Assembly (NCBI GenBank): GCA_963715745.1
Contig: OY970271.1
Coordinates: 2,976,001-3,040,000, forward strand
From: CAWGJF01 sp963715745
Lineage (GTDB): Bacteria > Bacteroidota > Ignavibacteria > Ignavibacteriales > Ignavibacteriaceae
Reading direction: 5' to 3'
DNA length: 64,000 bases
Position 1 is the stretch's first letter. Every line of letters starts with the position of its first letter. The position numbers and the translations under genes are program-made. Below the pieces are notes generated by a model. It saw nothing but the letters and a program-made list of their open reading frames with translations. It was not told where the DNA came from and did not search any database. Positions 1 to 9,278 of this stretch are shown in pieces.

Positions 1-586
1 TTTTGGATTAGCATTTCTGCTTGGGCTTTATCTCGTTCTTTCAGTTAACATTATCGTATTGATTATCGGAGTAATATCAATAATTGCAGGTCTCGCATAC
101 ACTGCCGGTCCATTTCCACTTGCATATCATGGACTGGGTGATGTTTTTGTTTTTTTGTTCTTCGGAATTGTTGCAACTTCAGGAACATATTACCTTCATA
201 CACAATCTTTTAACCTGATCTCGTTTTTAGTTGCAGTTCCGGTCGGCGCTTTGACTACAAACATACTAGTGGTTAATAATTACCGTGATATTGAAGAAGA
301 CCGCTTTGCCGGAAAAAATACTCTGGCGGTAATTATTGGAAGAAATTTTACACGTTTCCAGTTCATTTTTTTACTGGTAGTTTGTTACGCAGTAATAATT
401 TTGTTATTCATCAGGTTTAATTTTACTTTCTGGATTTTTTTACCTTATGCTACCATTCCTCTGGCACTTTATATAATCAGGATGATTTTTGTTTTAAATG
501 GAAAAGAGTTGAACCGAACACTTGAACTAACAGCAAAGTTCTCCGGGCTTTACGGAATTTTGTTTGCAATCGGAATAATTTTATGA
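1..586 (+). CDS. menA: 1,4-dihydroxy-2-naphthoate prenyltransferase MenA, 5'-truncated by window edge
   Basis: UbiA-family integral membrane prenyltransferase that attaches the polyprenyl tail to 1,4-dihydroxy-2-naphthoate in menaquinone synthesis. The frame is open from base 2 with no start codon that makes sense, so the gene begins before the window; the internal TTG at 59 is not a real start. The visible part holds several hydrophobic helices and the second Asp-rich UbiA motif NNYRDIEEDRFAGKNTLAV (DxxxD), which is the MenA form (NN-R-DI--D--AGK-TLAV). The first Asp-rich motif must lie upstream. Its stop overlaps the menC start (ATGA at 583), so menA-menC-menE are translationally coupled. 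MenA identity is supported by both the motif and the neighbours. Confidence 0.9.
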   Translation, partial: FGLAFLLGLYLVLSVNIIVLIIGVISIIAGLAYTAGPFPLAYHGLGDVFVFLFFGIVATSGTYYLHTQSFNLISFLVAVPVGALTTNILVVNNYRDIEEDRFAGKNTLAVIIGRNFTRFQFIFLLVVCYAVIILLFIRFNFTFWIFLPYATIPLALYIIRMIFVLNGKELNRTLELTAKFSGLYGILFAIGIIL

Positions 587-1626
587 ATAAGATTCTATTG
601 GAATATTTTCCCTACTCTTTAAAACTCAACTCCACTTTCTCAACTGCAAAAACCAAATTCAACGAACGCAAAGGATTTATTATAAAATTAAAAAGTGAAT
701 CCGCTGAGGGAATTGGTGATGCATCCCCATTTCCCGAATTTGGCTCTGAAACTTATGATGAAACAGAAGTCGCTTTAAATAATATTGATTTGAAGATTAA
801 AATTAACTTTGATGACTTAGTAAAAAGTATAAATGAAACTCTCATGAAATATGAGAAGTACCCGGCACTTCATCACGGACTCGAACAGTCTCTTCTCAAT
901 TTAATCTGCAAAGAAAAAAAAATCACGTTAGATAAACTCCTTGGAATTAAAATTAAAAATTCCGTAAATGTTAATGGCATTATTGGATTTGAATCAGCTG
1001 TCAATTCAGCAAAAAGAGCGATGGAATTAACTAAAAAAGGATTTAAAACCTTAAAGATTAAAGCAGGACGAAATTCAGATGACGGAGGTTTTGAAGAAGA
1101 CTACAAATGTATTTTAGAAATCAGAAAAGAAGTTGGTGATGAAATTAAAATACGGATTGATATTAACGGAAAATGGAATTTGCTTAATGCAGCTGACAAT
1201 TTAAAAGACTTAGAAAAATTTAATCTTGAGTATGCAGAGCAGCCGGTAAGTGAATTAAATGATTTTATTGAACTTTCTAAAATTACCAAAGTTCCGCTTG
1301 CTGCTGATGAATCAATCAGGAGTTCTAATGATGCGAAGAATTTTATTGAAAGTAATGCAGTAAATTATTTAATCATAAAACCAATGATGCTTGGTGGACT
1401 ATTTAAATCACTTGAATTAATAAAACTAACTGAATCAAAAAATATTAAACCTGTAATCTCTTCAAGTTTTGAATCAGCAATCGGCAGAGTGAATACATTG
1501 ATAGCTGCTGCTACAGTTAAAGAAAATATTGCTCATGGATTATCCGTTGGTGAATATTTTGTAAATGATCTTCTTCCGGGAAAGTTAAAAATTATAGATG
1601 GAAAAATTTCTTTAACAGGATTATGA
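583..1626 (+). CDS. menC: o-succinylbenzoate synthase MenC
   Basis: Enolase-superfamily enzyme that dehydrates SHCHC to o-succinylbenzoate in the menaquinone pathway. The 347-residue protein has the N-terminal capping domain (about 1-115) and the barrel with the expected catalytic set: KIK (Lys158/Lys160), metal ligands Asp193 (RIDIN), Glu219 (AEQP) and Asp242 (AADES), and the opposite-face Lys266 (IIKP). It sits between menA and menE with ATGA overlaps on both sides, which argues for MenC over a dipeptide epimerase or muconate cycloisomerase of the same superfamily. The frame is A/T-rich like its neighbours. Confidence 0.9.
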   Translation: MNKILLEYFPYSLKLNSTFSTAKTKFNERKGFIIKLKSESAEGIGDASPFPEFGSETYDETEVALNNIDLKIKINFDDLVKSINETLMKYEKYPALHHGLEQSLLNLICKEKKITLDKLLGIKIKNSVNVNGIIGFESAVNSAKRAMELTKKGFKTLKIKAGRNSDDGGFEEDYKCILEIRKEVGDEIKIRIDINGKWNLLNAADNLKDLEKFNLEYAEQPVSELNDFIELSKITKVPLAADESIRSSNDAKNFIESNAVNYLIIKPMMLGGLFKSLELIKLTESKNIKPVISSSFESAIGRVNTLIAAATVKENIAHGLSVGEYFVNDLLPGKLKIIDGKISLTGL

Positions 1627-3077
1627 AAATTCCATCATTCGATTCATTCATTCTGAAAAAGCAAAATCCTGATCAGTCAGCTATTCTTTCTTCTGTTCAA
1701 AATTTATCCTATTCGCAACTCCACAATCAAACAGATTCGCTTGCTATTTTTTTTAATGATAATGAAATAAAACGAGAGAACAGGATTGCTGTTATTTATA
1801 ATAATTCAATTCAGTTTATTAAAATTATTATTTCGCTTTGGAAATTAAATGCTGTGCCGGTCGTTTTAAACACACGACTAACTGAATTAGAATTGAATGA
1901 GCAAATTAATTTTGCAGAATGTAAAAAAGTGATTGCTGATCCGGAAATTAAATTAAATAATAATTTATTAAATGCTGATATTTTACATATTCCGGAAAAT
2001 ATAAATCAAGCTGAATTAATATCTTCAAAAATACAACCGGGAAACACGGCACTAATAATATTCACTTCCGGTTCTTCCGGAAAACCAAAAGCTGTTGTGC
2101 ACACTTTTCAATCCTTATACCAGAGTGCAGTTATATCAAATCAGATACTTGGACAATCAGATGAAAGCAAATGGCTGGCTAGCATTCCTTTTTATCACAT
2201 AGGTGGTTTTTCAATTTTAACCAGAAGTTTATTATTCGGTTGTTCAATTATTCTTCCTGATTCATTAAAATCAGAATCCATTGCAGAATCTTTAAAGAGG
2301 TTTTCTCCAACACATTGCTCACTTGTCCCAACACAGTTAAATAAATTAATTGAATCAGGAATAAGCCCAAATAAAGAACTTAAAAAAGTTTTAATTGGAG
2401 GAGGAGTAATTACTAAAAAACAAACCGAGGAAGCATTAAAAAATGACTGGCAAATAATTAAAGTTTATGGTTCAACTGAAACTGCATCATTTATTGCATC
2501 TGTTGATATGATTGAAATCAAAATTAAATTTAATTCTGTCGGAAAAATAATAGAACCAAATGAAATAAAAATTGTTGATGAAAACAGAAATATTTGTGAG
2601 TCAATGCAGCCAGGTGAAATTGTAATTAAATCGCCAGCTCTTTTCAAAGAATACTTAAATAATAAAAATGAAACCAATAATAAATTAATTGATGACTGGT
2701 ATTATACAGGAGATATTGGCTGGCTTGATGAAGATGGATATTTATTTCTTGATTCAAGAAAAACGGATATGATTATAAGCGGAGGTGAAAATATCAATCC
2801 AAATGAGATTGAAGAAATTTTACTTACGCATCCCGATATTTCTGATGCATTAGTTTTCCCGATAGATGATGATGAATGGGGACAGATTCCTGCCGCATTG
2901 ATTGTTAGAAAAGATTTGAAATCAAAAATAAACTCTGATGTTATAAAAGATTATTTGAAACAGAGAATTGCAGGTTATAAAATTCCCAAAAAGATATTTT
3001 TTGAAAATTTCATTCCGCGAAACGAATTAGGAAAGATTGATAAAAATCAATTGACGAAAAAATACAATTCAGTTTAA
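1623..3077 (+). CDS. menE: o-succinylbenzoate-CoA ligase MenE
   Basis: Adenylate-forming (ANL) enzyme that activates o-succinylbenzoate to its CoA thioester with ATP. The 484-residue protein shows the P-loop TSGSSGKPK (148-156), the YGSTET adenine-binding motif, the YTGDIG-W/L-D motif with the hinge region DSRKTDMIISGGENI, and the C-terminal catalytic lysine in a GKIDKNQL motif near the end. It follows menC with a 4-base ATGA overlap. It converges with the thioesterase gene on the other strand and the two coding ends overlap by 4 bases, leaving no room for a classical terminator. Context makes OSB the substrate rather than a fatty acid. Confidence 0.9.
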   Translation: MKIPSFDSFILKKQNPDQSAILSSVQNLSYSQLHNQTDSLAIFFNDNEIKRENRIAVIYNNSIQFIKIIISLWKLNAVPVVLNTRLTELELNEQINFAECKKVIADPEIKLNNNLLNADILHIPENINQAELISSKIQPGNTALIIFTSGSSGKPKAVVHTFQSLYQSAVISNQILGQSDESKWLASIPFYHIGGFSILTRSLLFGCSIILPDSLKSESIAESLKRFSPTHCSLVPTQLNKLIESGISPNKELKKVLIGGGVITKKQTEEALKNDWQIIKVYGSTETASFIASVDMIEIKIKFNSVGKIIEPNEIKIVDENRNICESMQPGEIVIKSPALFKEYLNNKNETNNKLIDDWYYTGDIGWLDEDGYLFLDSRKTDMIISGGENINPNEIEEILLTHPDISDALVFPIDDDEWGQIPAALIVRKDLKSKINSDVIKDYLKQRIAGYKIPKKIFFENFIPRNELGKIDKNQLTKKYNSV

Positions 3078-3472
3078 GTATGTTTTTCTAATTCCGATCT
3101 GACCAGCGGATCAATCTCAATTTTTTCCCAACTTTCAGCATCAATAAAAACATGAACTGTTTTTACCAGTACACAAGTTTCAGATTCTTCATTTACACAT
3201 TTATAGCTAAGTTCAAATCCTGAATTCCTAATGCTGCTTACGGTAAGTTCAATTGTAATTTCTTCATCATAGCTTATCGGAACAAGATACTGTGCATCTG
3301 TATTAATAATAGGCACAACAAATTTTTCGTTCTGCCAGTAGTCTTCTTCAAGTTCGATTTGATTTATTAATTCTTCATAGGCTGTATGACAAAAATCGAA
3401 TATTCTTGAATAAAACATTATCCCGGCAGGATCGCAATGATGAAACTGAATTTTTCTTTTAATTGTAATCAT
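3074..3472 (-). CDS. Hotdog-fold acyl-CoA thioesterase, possible DHNA-CoA hydrolase
   Basis: Small (132 aa) 4-hydroxybenzoyl-CoA thioesterase-like hotdog protein. The N-terminus carries the family signature HHCDPAGIMFYSRIFDF, including the catalytic-type Asp in CDPAG. In organisms with menaquinone or phylloquinone, proteins of this type act as 1,4-dihydroxy-2-naphthoyl-CoA hydrolase (MenI), the step between MenB and MenA. The position abutting menE supports that role, but no substrate-specific residue can be read from sequence, so a general acyl-CoA thioesterase remains possible. On the minus strand it lies one base after oxyR ends, so it is probably co-transcribed with oxyR rather than with the men genes. 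Confidence 0.75.
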   Translation of the reverse strand: MITIKRKIQFHHCDPAGIMFYSRIFDFCHTAYEELINQIELEEDYWQNEKFVVPIINTDAQYLVPISYDEEITIELTVSSIRNSGFELSYKCVNEESETCVLVKTVHVFIDAESWEKIEIDPLVRSELEKHT

Positions 3473-3473
3473 A

Positions 3474-4415
3474 TCAATGGACTACCAACCCTTTTTTGTT
3501 TTGTTTAAATTCTTCAGGAATCACTTTTAATATTTCTTCTCTTATTGCATCCAGGAAATGCATCTTGATAAATGTATTTGAATAGATAAAACCAATTTCT
3601 CTTTTGGGAACAGGATCACCAAATTCTTTTATCTGGTTTAATTTTTTCTTTTCCTTAATATACTTAACTGCAAGATGAGGAAGTAATGTCATTCCAAATT
3701 TTTGATCAACTAATTTTATTAGCGTTTCTAAATTTCCGCTTTCGAAAATTACTTTATTATTTTTTTCAACCCAATCATTTTCTGAAGTTTTACAAACAGA
3801 CAACGTTTGATCTCTTAAACAATGTCCCTCCTTTAATAAAAGGAAATCATTAACATTTAAATCATCCTGGCTGATTTTGGATTTCTTCATCAATTTATGA
3901 TCTGAAGGCACAAATGCCACAAAAGGTTCATAATAGAGACTTTCTGAAACCATATTAGCAACTGTCGAACGTAAGGCAATTATCCCAATATCATAAAATC
4001 CTTTACTCAATCCCGAAATCACTTCACTCGTAGTTACTTCATCTATAATTAATTCAATTCCCGGATATCGTTTTGTAAAATTACTCAGAAACATTGGTAA
4101 AAGATAAGAGGATATTGTTGGAATGATTGCAACTTTAAATGAACCAACAAGTTCACCCTTCTCAATCTGGATAAGAACACTTAGCTTCTCTTTTTCTTTA
4201 ATGATTTGTTTTGCCTGCTCAATAATTTTTAATCCAACGTCAGTTGGAGTGATTGGGAATTTATCTCTTTTGAAAATAACAACACCCAGCTCCGATTCGA
4301 GTTTTTGAATTTGCATGCTTAAAGTTGGCTGTGTAACAAAGCAATTTTCTGCAGCTTCTGAAAAACTTTTAAATGTATTAAGTGCTAGAATGTATTCCAG
4401 TTGCGTAATAGTCAT
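3474..4415 (-). CDS. oxyR: Peroxide-sensing LysR-type regulator OxyR
   Basis: LysR-family activator with an N-terminal winged HTH (about 1-60, including SEAAENCFVTQPTLSMQIQKLE) and a C-terminal substrate-binding-like domain. The redox pair is present: GHCLRDQTLSVC places cysteines at 199 and 208, the same spacing and numbering as the peroxide-reactive Cys pair of E. coli OxyR. The downstream segment GMTLLPHLAV also matches that family. Length 313 is normal. It is divergent from DUF454-katG; katG is a classic OxyR target. The 101-base divergent region contains two palindromes that are candidate operators. Downstream on the same strand comes the thioesterase gene, one base away. Confidence 0.93.
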   Translation of the reverse strand: MTITQLEYILALNTFKSFSEAAENCFVTQPTLSMQIQKLESELGVVIFKRDKFPITPTDVGLKIIEQAKQIIKEKEKLSVLIQIEKGELVGSFKVAIIPTISSYLLPMFLSNFTKRYPGIELIIDEVTTSEVISGLSKGFYDIGIIALRSTVANMVSESLYYEPFVAFVPSDHKLMKKSKISQDDLNVNDFLLLKEGHCLRDQTLSVCKTSENDWVEKNNKVIFESGNLETLIKLVDQKFGMTLLPHLAVKYIKEKKKLNQIKEFGDPVPKREIGFIYSNTFIKMHFLDAIREEILKVIPEEFKQNKKGLVVH

Positions 4416-4431
4416 TTTATATAAGTTTTAT

Positions 4432-4477
4432 CTATAATAATATAGAAATTATCAATTTGATTTATAATATCAAATTG
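4432..4477. promoter_or_regulatory. Pair of palindromes in the oxyR/DUF454-katG divergent region
   Basis: Two inverted repeats lie between the divergent starts. CTATA-N4-TATAG occupies 4432-4445. CAATTTGAT-N7-ATCAAATTG, perfect arms of 9 bases, occupies 4453-4477. LysR regulators bind dyads of this size (T-N11-A core), and autoregulation from a divergent promoter is the family norm. The position fits OxyR control of both oxyR and the DUF454-katG operon. No binding evidence exists here; this is read from the sequence and family habit. Confidence 0.5.
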
Positions 4478-4516
4478 CTGATCTTTAAGTTACAAATCTG
4501 AAAACCAAGAGACGAA

Positions 4517-4924
4517 TTGAAAAACAACATCGAACAAATAAATTCGGAACAATCAGGATTTTACCGATTTTTATATTTAGTGAGTGGGATTCTTTTGGTA
4601 ATTATTGGTGTAATCGGAATATTCCTTCCGGTTCTGCCTACTACAATTTTTCTAATTCTTGCATCAGCTTGTTTTGTTAAAGGATCCCCTAAAGCAAATG
4701 AGTGGCTTCGCAATCACAAAGTACTCGGGATCTATTTAAAAAATTATCAGGATAAAACGGGTTTAACAGTCAAAGCAAAAGCGTTTAATATTACTTTTCT
4801 TTGGCTGATGATTCTCACATCCGCTTATTTTTTTACTGAAGAAATTTTTATCAGGTTAATTTTAATTGCAATAGCAATTGGAGTGACAATTCATCTGCTT
4901 ATTGTTAAAACAAAAAAAGATTAA
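4517..4924 (+). CDS. DUF454 (YbaN-like) inner-membrane protein
   Basis: Small membrane protein (135 aa) of the DUF454/YbaN family; biochemical role unknown. The N-terminal half has one hydrophobic helix with the family pattern GVIGIFLPVLPTTIFLILASACFVKGSP, then a soluble stretch with RNHKVLGIYLKNY, then two more hydrophobic helices near 90-130. The reading frame begins with TTG; no ATG lies near enough to replace it without losing conserved residues. It lies between the oxyR operator region and katG, 30 bases upstream of the latter, so it is probably co-transcribed with katG and peroxide-controlled. That placement is suggestive, not proof, of a role in oxidative stress. Confidence 0.8.
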   Translation: MKNNIEQINSEQSGFYRFLYLVSGILLVIIGVIGIFLPVLPTTIFLILASACFVKGSPKANEWLRNHKVLGIYLKNYQDKTGLTVKAKAFNITFLWLMILTSAYFFTEEIFIRLILIAIAIGVTIHLLIVKTKKD

Positions 4925-4954
4925 TTTTTATCTATTAAAAAAGGAGATAATTCT

Positions 4955-7135
4955 ATGAATGGTAATGGAAATGGCAAGTGCCCGGTTCCACACGGAGCAG
5001 GTGGAGGCACAAAAATAAAAGATTGGTGGCCAAACCAGCTAAACCTTAAAATTCTTCATCAAAATTCTTCTTTGTCCAATCCAATGGGAAAGAAGTTCAA
5101 TTATGCCAAGGAGTTTAAAAAACTTAACTTAAAAGCCGTAAAAAAAGATCTGCTTAAAGTGATGACAGATTCACAGGATTGGTGGCCTGCAGATTTTGGT
5201 CATTATGGTGGACTGTTTATCAGGATGGCCTGGCATAGTGCAGGTACTTACCGTATTGGTGACGGACGTGGTGGCGGAGGAACTGGTTCTCAGCGTTTTG
5301 CACCACTTAATAGCTGGCCTGACAACACCAACCTTGATAAAGCGCGTCGTCTGATATGGCCAATCAAACAGAAATACGGCAATAAAATATCCTGGGCTGA
5401 TCTTATGATTCTTGCGGGAAATGTTGCACTAGAATCTATGGGATTTAAAACTTTTGGATTCGCAGGTGGACGTGAAGATATCTGGGAACCACAGGAAGAT
5501 ATTTACTGGGGTTCTGAAGGTGAATGGCTTGCTGACAAAAGATATTCCGGTGATCGTGAGTTGGAAAATCCACTTGCGGCTGTTCAGATGGGTTTAATTT
5601 ACGTAAATCCACAAGGACCAAACGGTAATCCGGATCCCGTAGCTGCTGCTAAAGATATTCGGGAAACTTTCAGTCGTATGGCTATGAATGATGAAGAAAC
5701 TGTTGCACTTATTGCAGGCGGACACACATTTGGTAAAACACACGGTGCTGGTGATACATCGCATAAAGGTCAAGAACCTGAAGCCGCAAGTATTGAAGAA
5801 CAAGGATTTGGGTGGAAAAGCAGCTTCCGTTCCGGTAAAGGTCCTGATACAATCACCGATGGTGAAGAAGTTACCTGGACAAAAACACCAACAAAGTGGA
5901 GTAACAACTTTTTTGAAAACTTGTTTAACTATGAATGGGAACTAACAGAAAGTCCCGCAGGTGCAAAACAGTTTGTAGCTAAAAATGCAGAAGAAATAAT
6001 CCCGGATGCATTTGATCCTTCAAAGCGTCACAAGCCAACTATGCTCGTTACAGATCTTTCTCTCAGATATGATCCTGTATATGAAAAAATTTCAAAACGC
6101 TTTTATGAAAACCCTGACGAGTTTGCAGATGCATTTGCTCGTGCATGGTTCAAACTAACTCATCGCGATATGGGACCAAAGTCACGATATCTCGGTGAAG
6201 AAGTTCCTGAAGAAGATTTGATTTGGCAGGACCCGATTCCAGAAGTAGATCATAAATTAGTTAATTCAAAAGATATCACTCAACTAAAGAAAAAGATTCT
6301 TGCTTCCGGACTATCTATTCCTCAACTAGTCACAACTGCATGGGCATCTGCATCAACATTCCGTGGTTCTGATAAACGCGGTGGAGCTAATGGTGCCCGA
6401 ATCAGACTTGCACCACAGAAGGATTGGGAAGTAAACCAACCCGAGCAACTGAAAAAAGTACTTAAAAAACTTGAATCCATTCAGAAAGAATTCAATAAAT
6501 CCCAGACTGGTAAAAAGAAAGTTTCACTCGCAGATATAATTGTTCTTGGCGGTTGTGCAGCAATTGAAGAGGCAGCTAAAAATGCCGGACATAAAGTAGA
6601 GGTTCCTTTCTATCCGGGAAGAACTGATGCAATTGATAAACAAACTGATGTAGATTCCTTTACATACCTTGAACCGGTTGCCGATGGATTCCGAAACTAC
6701 CAAAAAACTAAATTCTCTGTACCAGCAGAAGAATTATTAGTCGATCGTTCTCAACTGTTAACATTGACAGCTCCTGAAATGACAGTGCTAATTGGAGGAA
6801 TGCGCGTTCTGAATACAAATTTCAAGCAATCCAAACACGGTGTTTTCACTAAGAATCCTGAAACATTAACAAATGATTTCTTTGTTAATTTACTGGACAT
6901 GGGAACTGAGTGGAAAGCAACTAAAGATGATAAAGATGTGTTTGAAGGTCATGACCGTAAAACAGATAAAGTAAAATGGACTGCTACCCGTGTTGATTTA
7001 GTCTTTGGTTCAAACTCACAGCTACGTGCATTGGCAGAAGTTTATGCTCAGGAAGACTCACAGAAGAAATTTGTTAAGGATTTCATAGCAGCATGGAACA
7101 AAGTGATGAATGCGGATCGTTTTGATCTTAACTGA
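4955..7135 (+). CDS. katG: Catalase-peroxidase KatG
   Basis: Bifunctional heme enzyme that removes hydrogen peroxide by catalase and peroxidase activity. The 726-residue protein has both KatG halves. The distal triad Arg90-Trp93-His94 lies in IRMAWHSAGTYR. The proximal His257 lies in IAGGHTFGKTHGAG. The Met-Tyr-Trp covalent adduct residues are all present: Trp93, Tyr216 (LIYVNPQGP) and Met242, with the usual 26-residue Tyr-Met spacing. A good Shine-Dalgarno AAGGAG precedes the ATG. There is no signal peptide, so it is cytoplasmic. It is followed by a clear intrinsic terminator and divergently linked to oxyR. Confidence 0.97.
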   Translation: MNGNGNGKCPVPHGAGGGTKIKDWWPNQLNLKILHQNSSLSNPMGKKFNYAKEFKKLNLKAVKKDLLKVMTDSQDWWPADFGHYGGLFIRMAWHSAGTYRIGDGRGGGGTGSQRFAPLNSWPDNTNLDKARRLIWPIKQKYGNKISWADLMILAGNVALESMGFKTFGFAGGREDIWEPQEDIYWGSEGEWLADKRYSGDRELENPLAAVQMGLIYVNPQGPNGNPDPVAAAKDIRETFSRMAMNDEETVALIAGGHTFGKTHGAGDTSHKGQEPEAASIEEQGFGWKSSFRSGKGPDTITDGEEVTWTKTPTKWSNNFFENLFNYEWELTESPAGAKQFVAKNAEEIIPDAFDPSKRHKPTMLVTDLSLRYDPVYEKISKRFYENPDEFADAFARAWFKLTHRDMGPKSRYLGEEVPEEDLIWQDPIPEVDHKLVNSKDITQLKKKILASGLSIPQLVTTAWASASTFRGSDKRGGANGARIRLAPQKDWEVNQPEQLKKVLKKLESIQKEFNKSQTGKKKVSLADIIVLGGCAAIEEAAKNAGHKVEVPFYPGRTDAIDKQTDVDSFTYLEPVADGFRNYQKTKFSVPAEELLVDRSQLLTLTAPEMTVLIGGMRVLNTNFKQSKHGVFTKNPETLTNDFFVNLLDMGTEWKATKDDKDVFEGHDRKTDKVKWTATRVDLVFGSNSQLRALAEVYAQEDSQKKFVKDFIAAWNKVMNADRFDLN

Positions 7136-7169
7136 TTATAAAGTTAAACTGATAATTCAAACTTATTAT

Positions 7170-7203
7170 TGCCGGACTAATTCAACAGTCCGGCAGTTTT
7201 TTT
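7170..7203 (+). terminator. Intrinsic terminator of the DUF454-katG operon
   Basis: TGCCGGACT pairs perfectly with AGTCCGGCA across an 8-base loop and is followed by G and seven T. It sits 35 bases after the katG stop and faces the convergent amidase gene. Confidence 0.9.
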
Positions 7204-7260
7204 AGCACATTACTTAAAAAGATTAAATGTCATTCATATAGTAAGAATGATATTAGTTGT

Positions 7261-8019
7261 CTATATCATTTTCATATCTTCAAGAAAGGGAAATTTTTCC
7301 CTTATTTGCTTGACCAACTCTTTATCAATATCTGCAATTACAACTCGTTCTTCATTTTCAATACTGATAATTTCTTTCCCCATCGGGTCAAAAACACTGC
7401 TGAAACCTGTGTAGTGTAACTTTGGATCGTCCCCTACCCTGTTCACACCTAAAATATAACATTGATTTTCAATTGCACGGGCTTTCAATAATGTCCGCCA
7501 ATGTTCGATTCTTGTGTCAGGCCAATTAGCGATGTTTACAATAAAATGTACTCTTTTCTTCCCGTATTTTCTGAATAGTTCAGGGAAACGAAGATCATAA
7601 CAAATTGTAAAACCAAACTTCCACTTTTTAATTTTTCCAATTGCAGGTCGGCTTCCGGCATCATAATTTTCATCTTCGGTTGAATAAGAAAAGGGATGGA
7701 CTTTTCTGTAAAGTTTTTCTAATCTTCCGTTTGGATTAATATGAATTGCTGTATTGTAAATTCTGTTTTTACTTCGCTCTATTACCCCTGCAATTACATT
7801 TGTATTTTTACTGACAGCTATTTCGGCAAAAAATCTGTAGCTCTCACTTTGAATTCCTTCGGCAAATTTTTCAGAATTCATTGTGAATCCAGTTAGAGAC
7901 ATTTCAGGAAAAATGAGTAATTCAACATTATTTAAATCAGCAATCATACCTGTGATTTTTTGCTGATTGGCTTTTTTATTTTCCCATTCAGGGCTGTATT
8001 GAACTAATCCGATTTTCAT
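7261..8019 (-). CDS. Carbon-nitrogen hydrolase, omega-amidase (YafV/Nit2-like)
   Basis: Nitrilase-superfamily amidase, 252 aa, with the catalytic triad Glu39 (FPEMSLTGF), Lys106 (YRKVHPF) and Cys140 (GFTICYDLRFPELFR). The sequence around Lys (KVHPFSYSTEDENYDAG) is typical of the YafV/Nit2 omega-amidase branch, which hydrolyses 2-oxoglutaramate or 2-oxosuccinamate produced by transaminases and so repairs metabolite by-products. It is a single-gene unit convergent with katG. A general nitrilase role is less likely because the length and motif context fit omega-amidases. Confidence 0.85.
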   Translation of the reverse strand: MKIGLVQYSPEWENKKANQQKITGMIADLNNVELLIFPEMSLTGFTMNSEKFAEGIQSESYRFFAEIAVSKNTNVIAGVIERSKNRIYNTAIHINPNGRLEKLYRKVHPFSYSTEDENYDAGSRPAIGKIKKWKFGFTICYDLRFPELFRKYGKKRVHFIVNIANWPDTRIEHWRTLLKARAIENQCYILGVNRVGDDPKLHYTGFSSVFDPMGKEIISIENEERVVIADIDKELVKQIREKFPFLEDMKMI

Positions 8020-8157
8020 ATCAAAAAAATAACTGAAATTTTAATCAATTAGAATATTTATAAATCGAAGGGCCAGTTTTCTGTACGCAACTCTCTACTG
8101 ACTTCTGGACTGCAATTAGTTATATTTGCAATTAAAAGAAACTATTTGAAAGAAAAC

Positions 8158-9198
8158 ATGAGTAAAATCCCTGTTGCAATTTTAGGGGCGACCGGCAGTG
8201 TTGGACAAAAATTTATTGAATTGTTATCAGATCATCCCTGGTTTGAAATTACTGAACTTTGTGCCTCTGATAAATCTTCAGATAAAAAATATAAAGATGC
8301 AGTTGATTGGTTTCTAACTTCTCCCCTTTCAGATCGTATAGGTGAAATTATGGTTCAGAATTGTGAACCAAAATTGAATTCAAAAGTAATATTTTCTGGT
8401 CTCGATTCAAGTGTTGCAGGAGAAGTTGAAACAGAATTTGCAGAAAAAGGATACAGGGTAATTTCAAATTCAAAAAACCACAGGATGGATGAAAATGTTC
8501 CGTTACTTATTCCTGAAATTAATCCTGATCATCTTGAAATAATAAAAACACAGAATTATAATGGCGGTTGTATTGTAACAAATCCAAACTGTTCTGTAAT
8601 CGGAATGATGTTAGCACTTAAACCACTTTACGATAATTATGGACTTGAAGCTGTTAATGTCTCAACAATGCAGGCAGTTTCCGGTGCAGGCCATCCCCGG
8701 GTTGCAAATCTTGATATCGAAGATAATGTTATACCTTTAATAAAAGGTGAAGAAGATAAGGTTGAAACGGAGCCATTAAAAATTTTGGGAAATTTAAACA
8801 GTAAAAGAATAAATTTTGCGGATTTTAAAATAAGTGCGCAATGCAACCGGGTTAACGTTTCTGATGGACATACAGAATGTGTCCAGGTAAAGCTAAAAAA
8901 GCTTGTATCAGAAAAAGAAATAATTGAAGCCTGGATTAATTTTAAATGCGAACCGCAAAAATTGAATTTACCCCTGGCACCGGTTCAGCCTGTTCATTAT
9001 TTTACTGAAGAAAATTTTCCACAGCCCAAATATCATCGTAACCTCGATAAAGGGATGGCAGCTTCAGTTGGCAGATTAAGAAAAGATAGTTTATTTGATT
9101 ATAAGTTTGTTGTTATGTCACATAATACAGTCAGAGGTGCTGCCGGTGGAGCTATCCTTTGTGCGGAATTGATGAAAGCAAAAGGATATTTGAGTTAA
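8158..9198 (+). CDS. asd: Aspartate-semialdehyde dehydrogenase
   Basis: NADPH-dependent enzyme converting aspartyl phosphate to aspartate semialdehyde, for lysine, threonine, methionine and diaminopimelate synthesis. The nucleotide-binding motif ILGATGSVGQKF is at the N-terminus, the active-site cysteine is in VTNPNCSVIG, and the catalytic histidine is in VSDGHTECV. The form of these motifs fits the archaeal/fungal-type subfamily rather than E. coli type. I place the start at the ATG at 8158, directly before SKIPVAILGATG; an in-frame TTG at 8146 would add four residues (MKEN) and is possible. Confidence 0.93.
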   Translation: MSKIPVAILGATGSVGQKFIELLSDHPWFEITELCASDKSSDKKYKDAVDWFLTSPLSDRIGEIMVQNCEPKLNSKVIFSGLDSSVAGEVETEFAEKGYRVISNSKNHRMDENVPLLIPEINPDHLEIIKTQNYNGGCIVTNPNCSVIGMMLALKPLYDNYGLEAVNVSTMQAVSGAGHPRVANLDIEDNVIPLIKGEEDKVETEPLKILGNLNSKRINFADFKISAQCNRVNVSDGHTECVQVKLKKLVSEKEIIEAWINFKCEPQKLNLPLAPVQPVHYFTEENFPQPKYHRNLDKGMAASVGRLRKDSLFDYKFVVMSHNTVRGAAGGAILCAELMKAKGYLS

Positions 9199-9278
9199 AA
9201 TCATTTCATCGAATTTCAGTTACCTATAACATATATTTGTTAATCAAATCCTGATAGTTAATCTTATTTATTTCTGAA

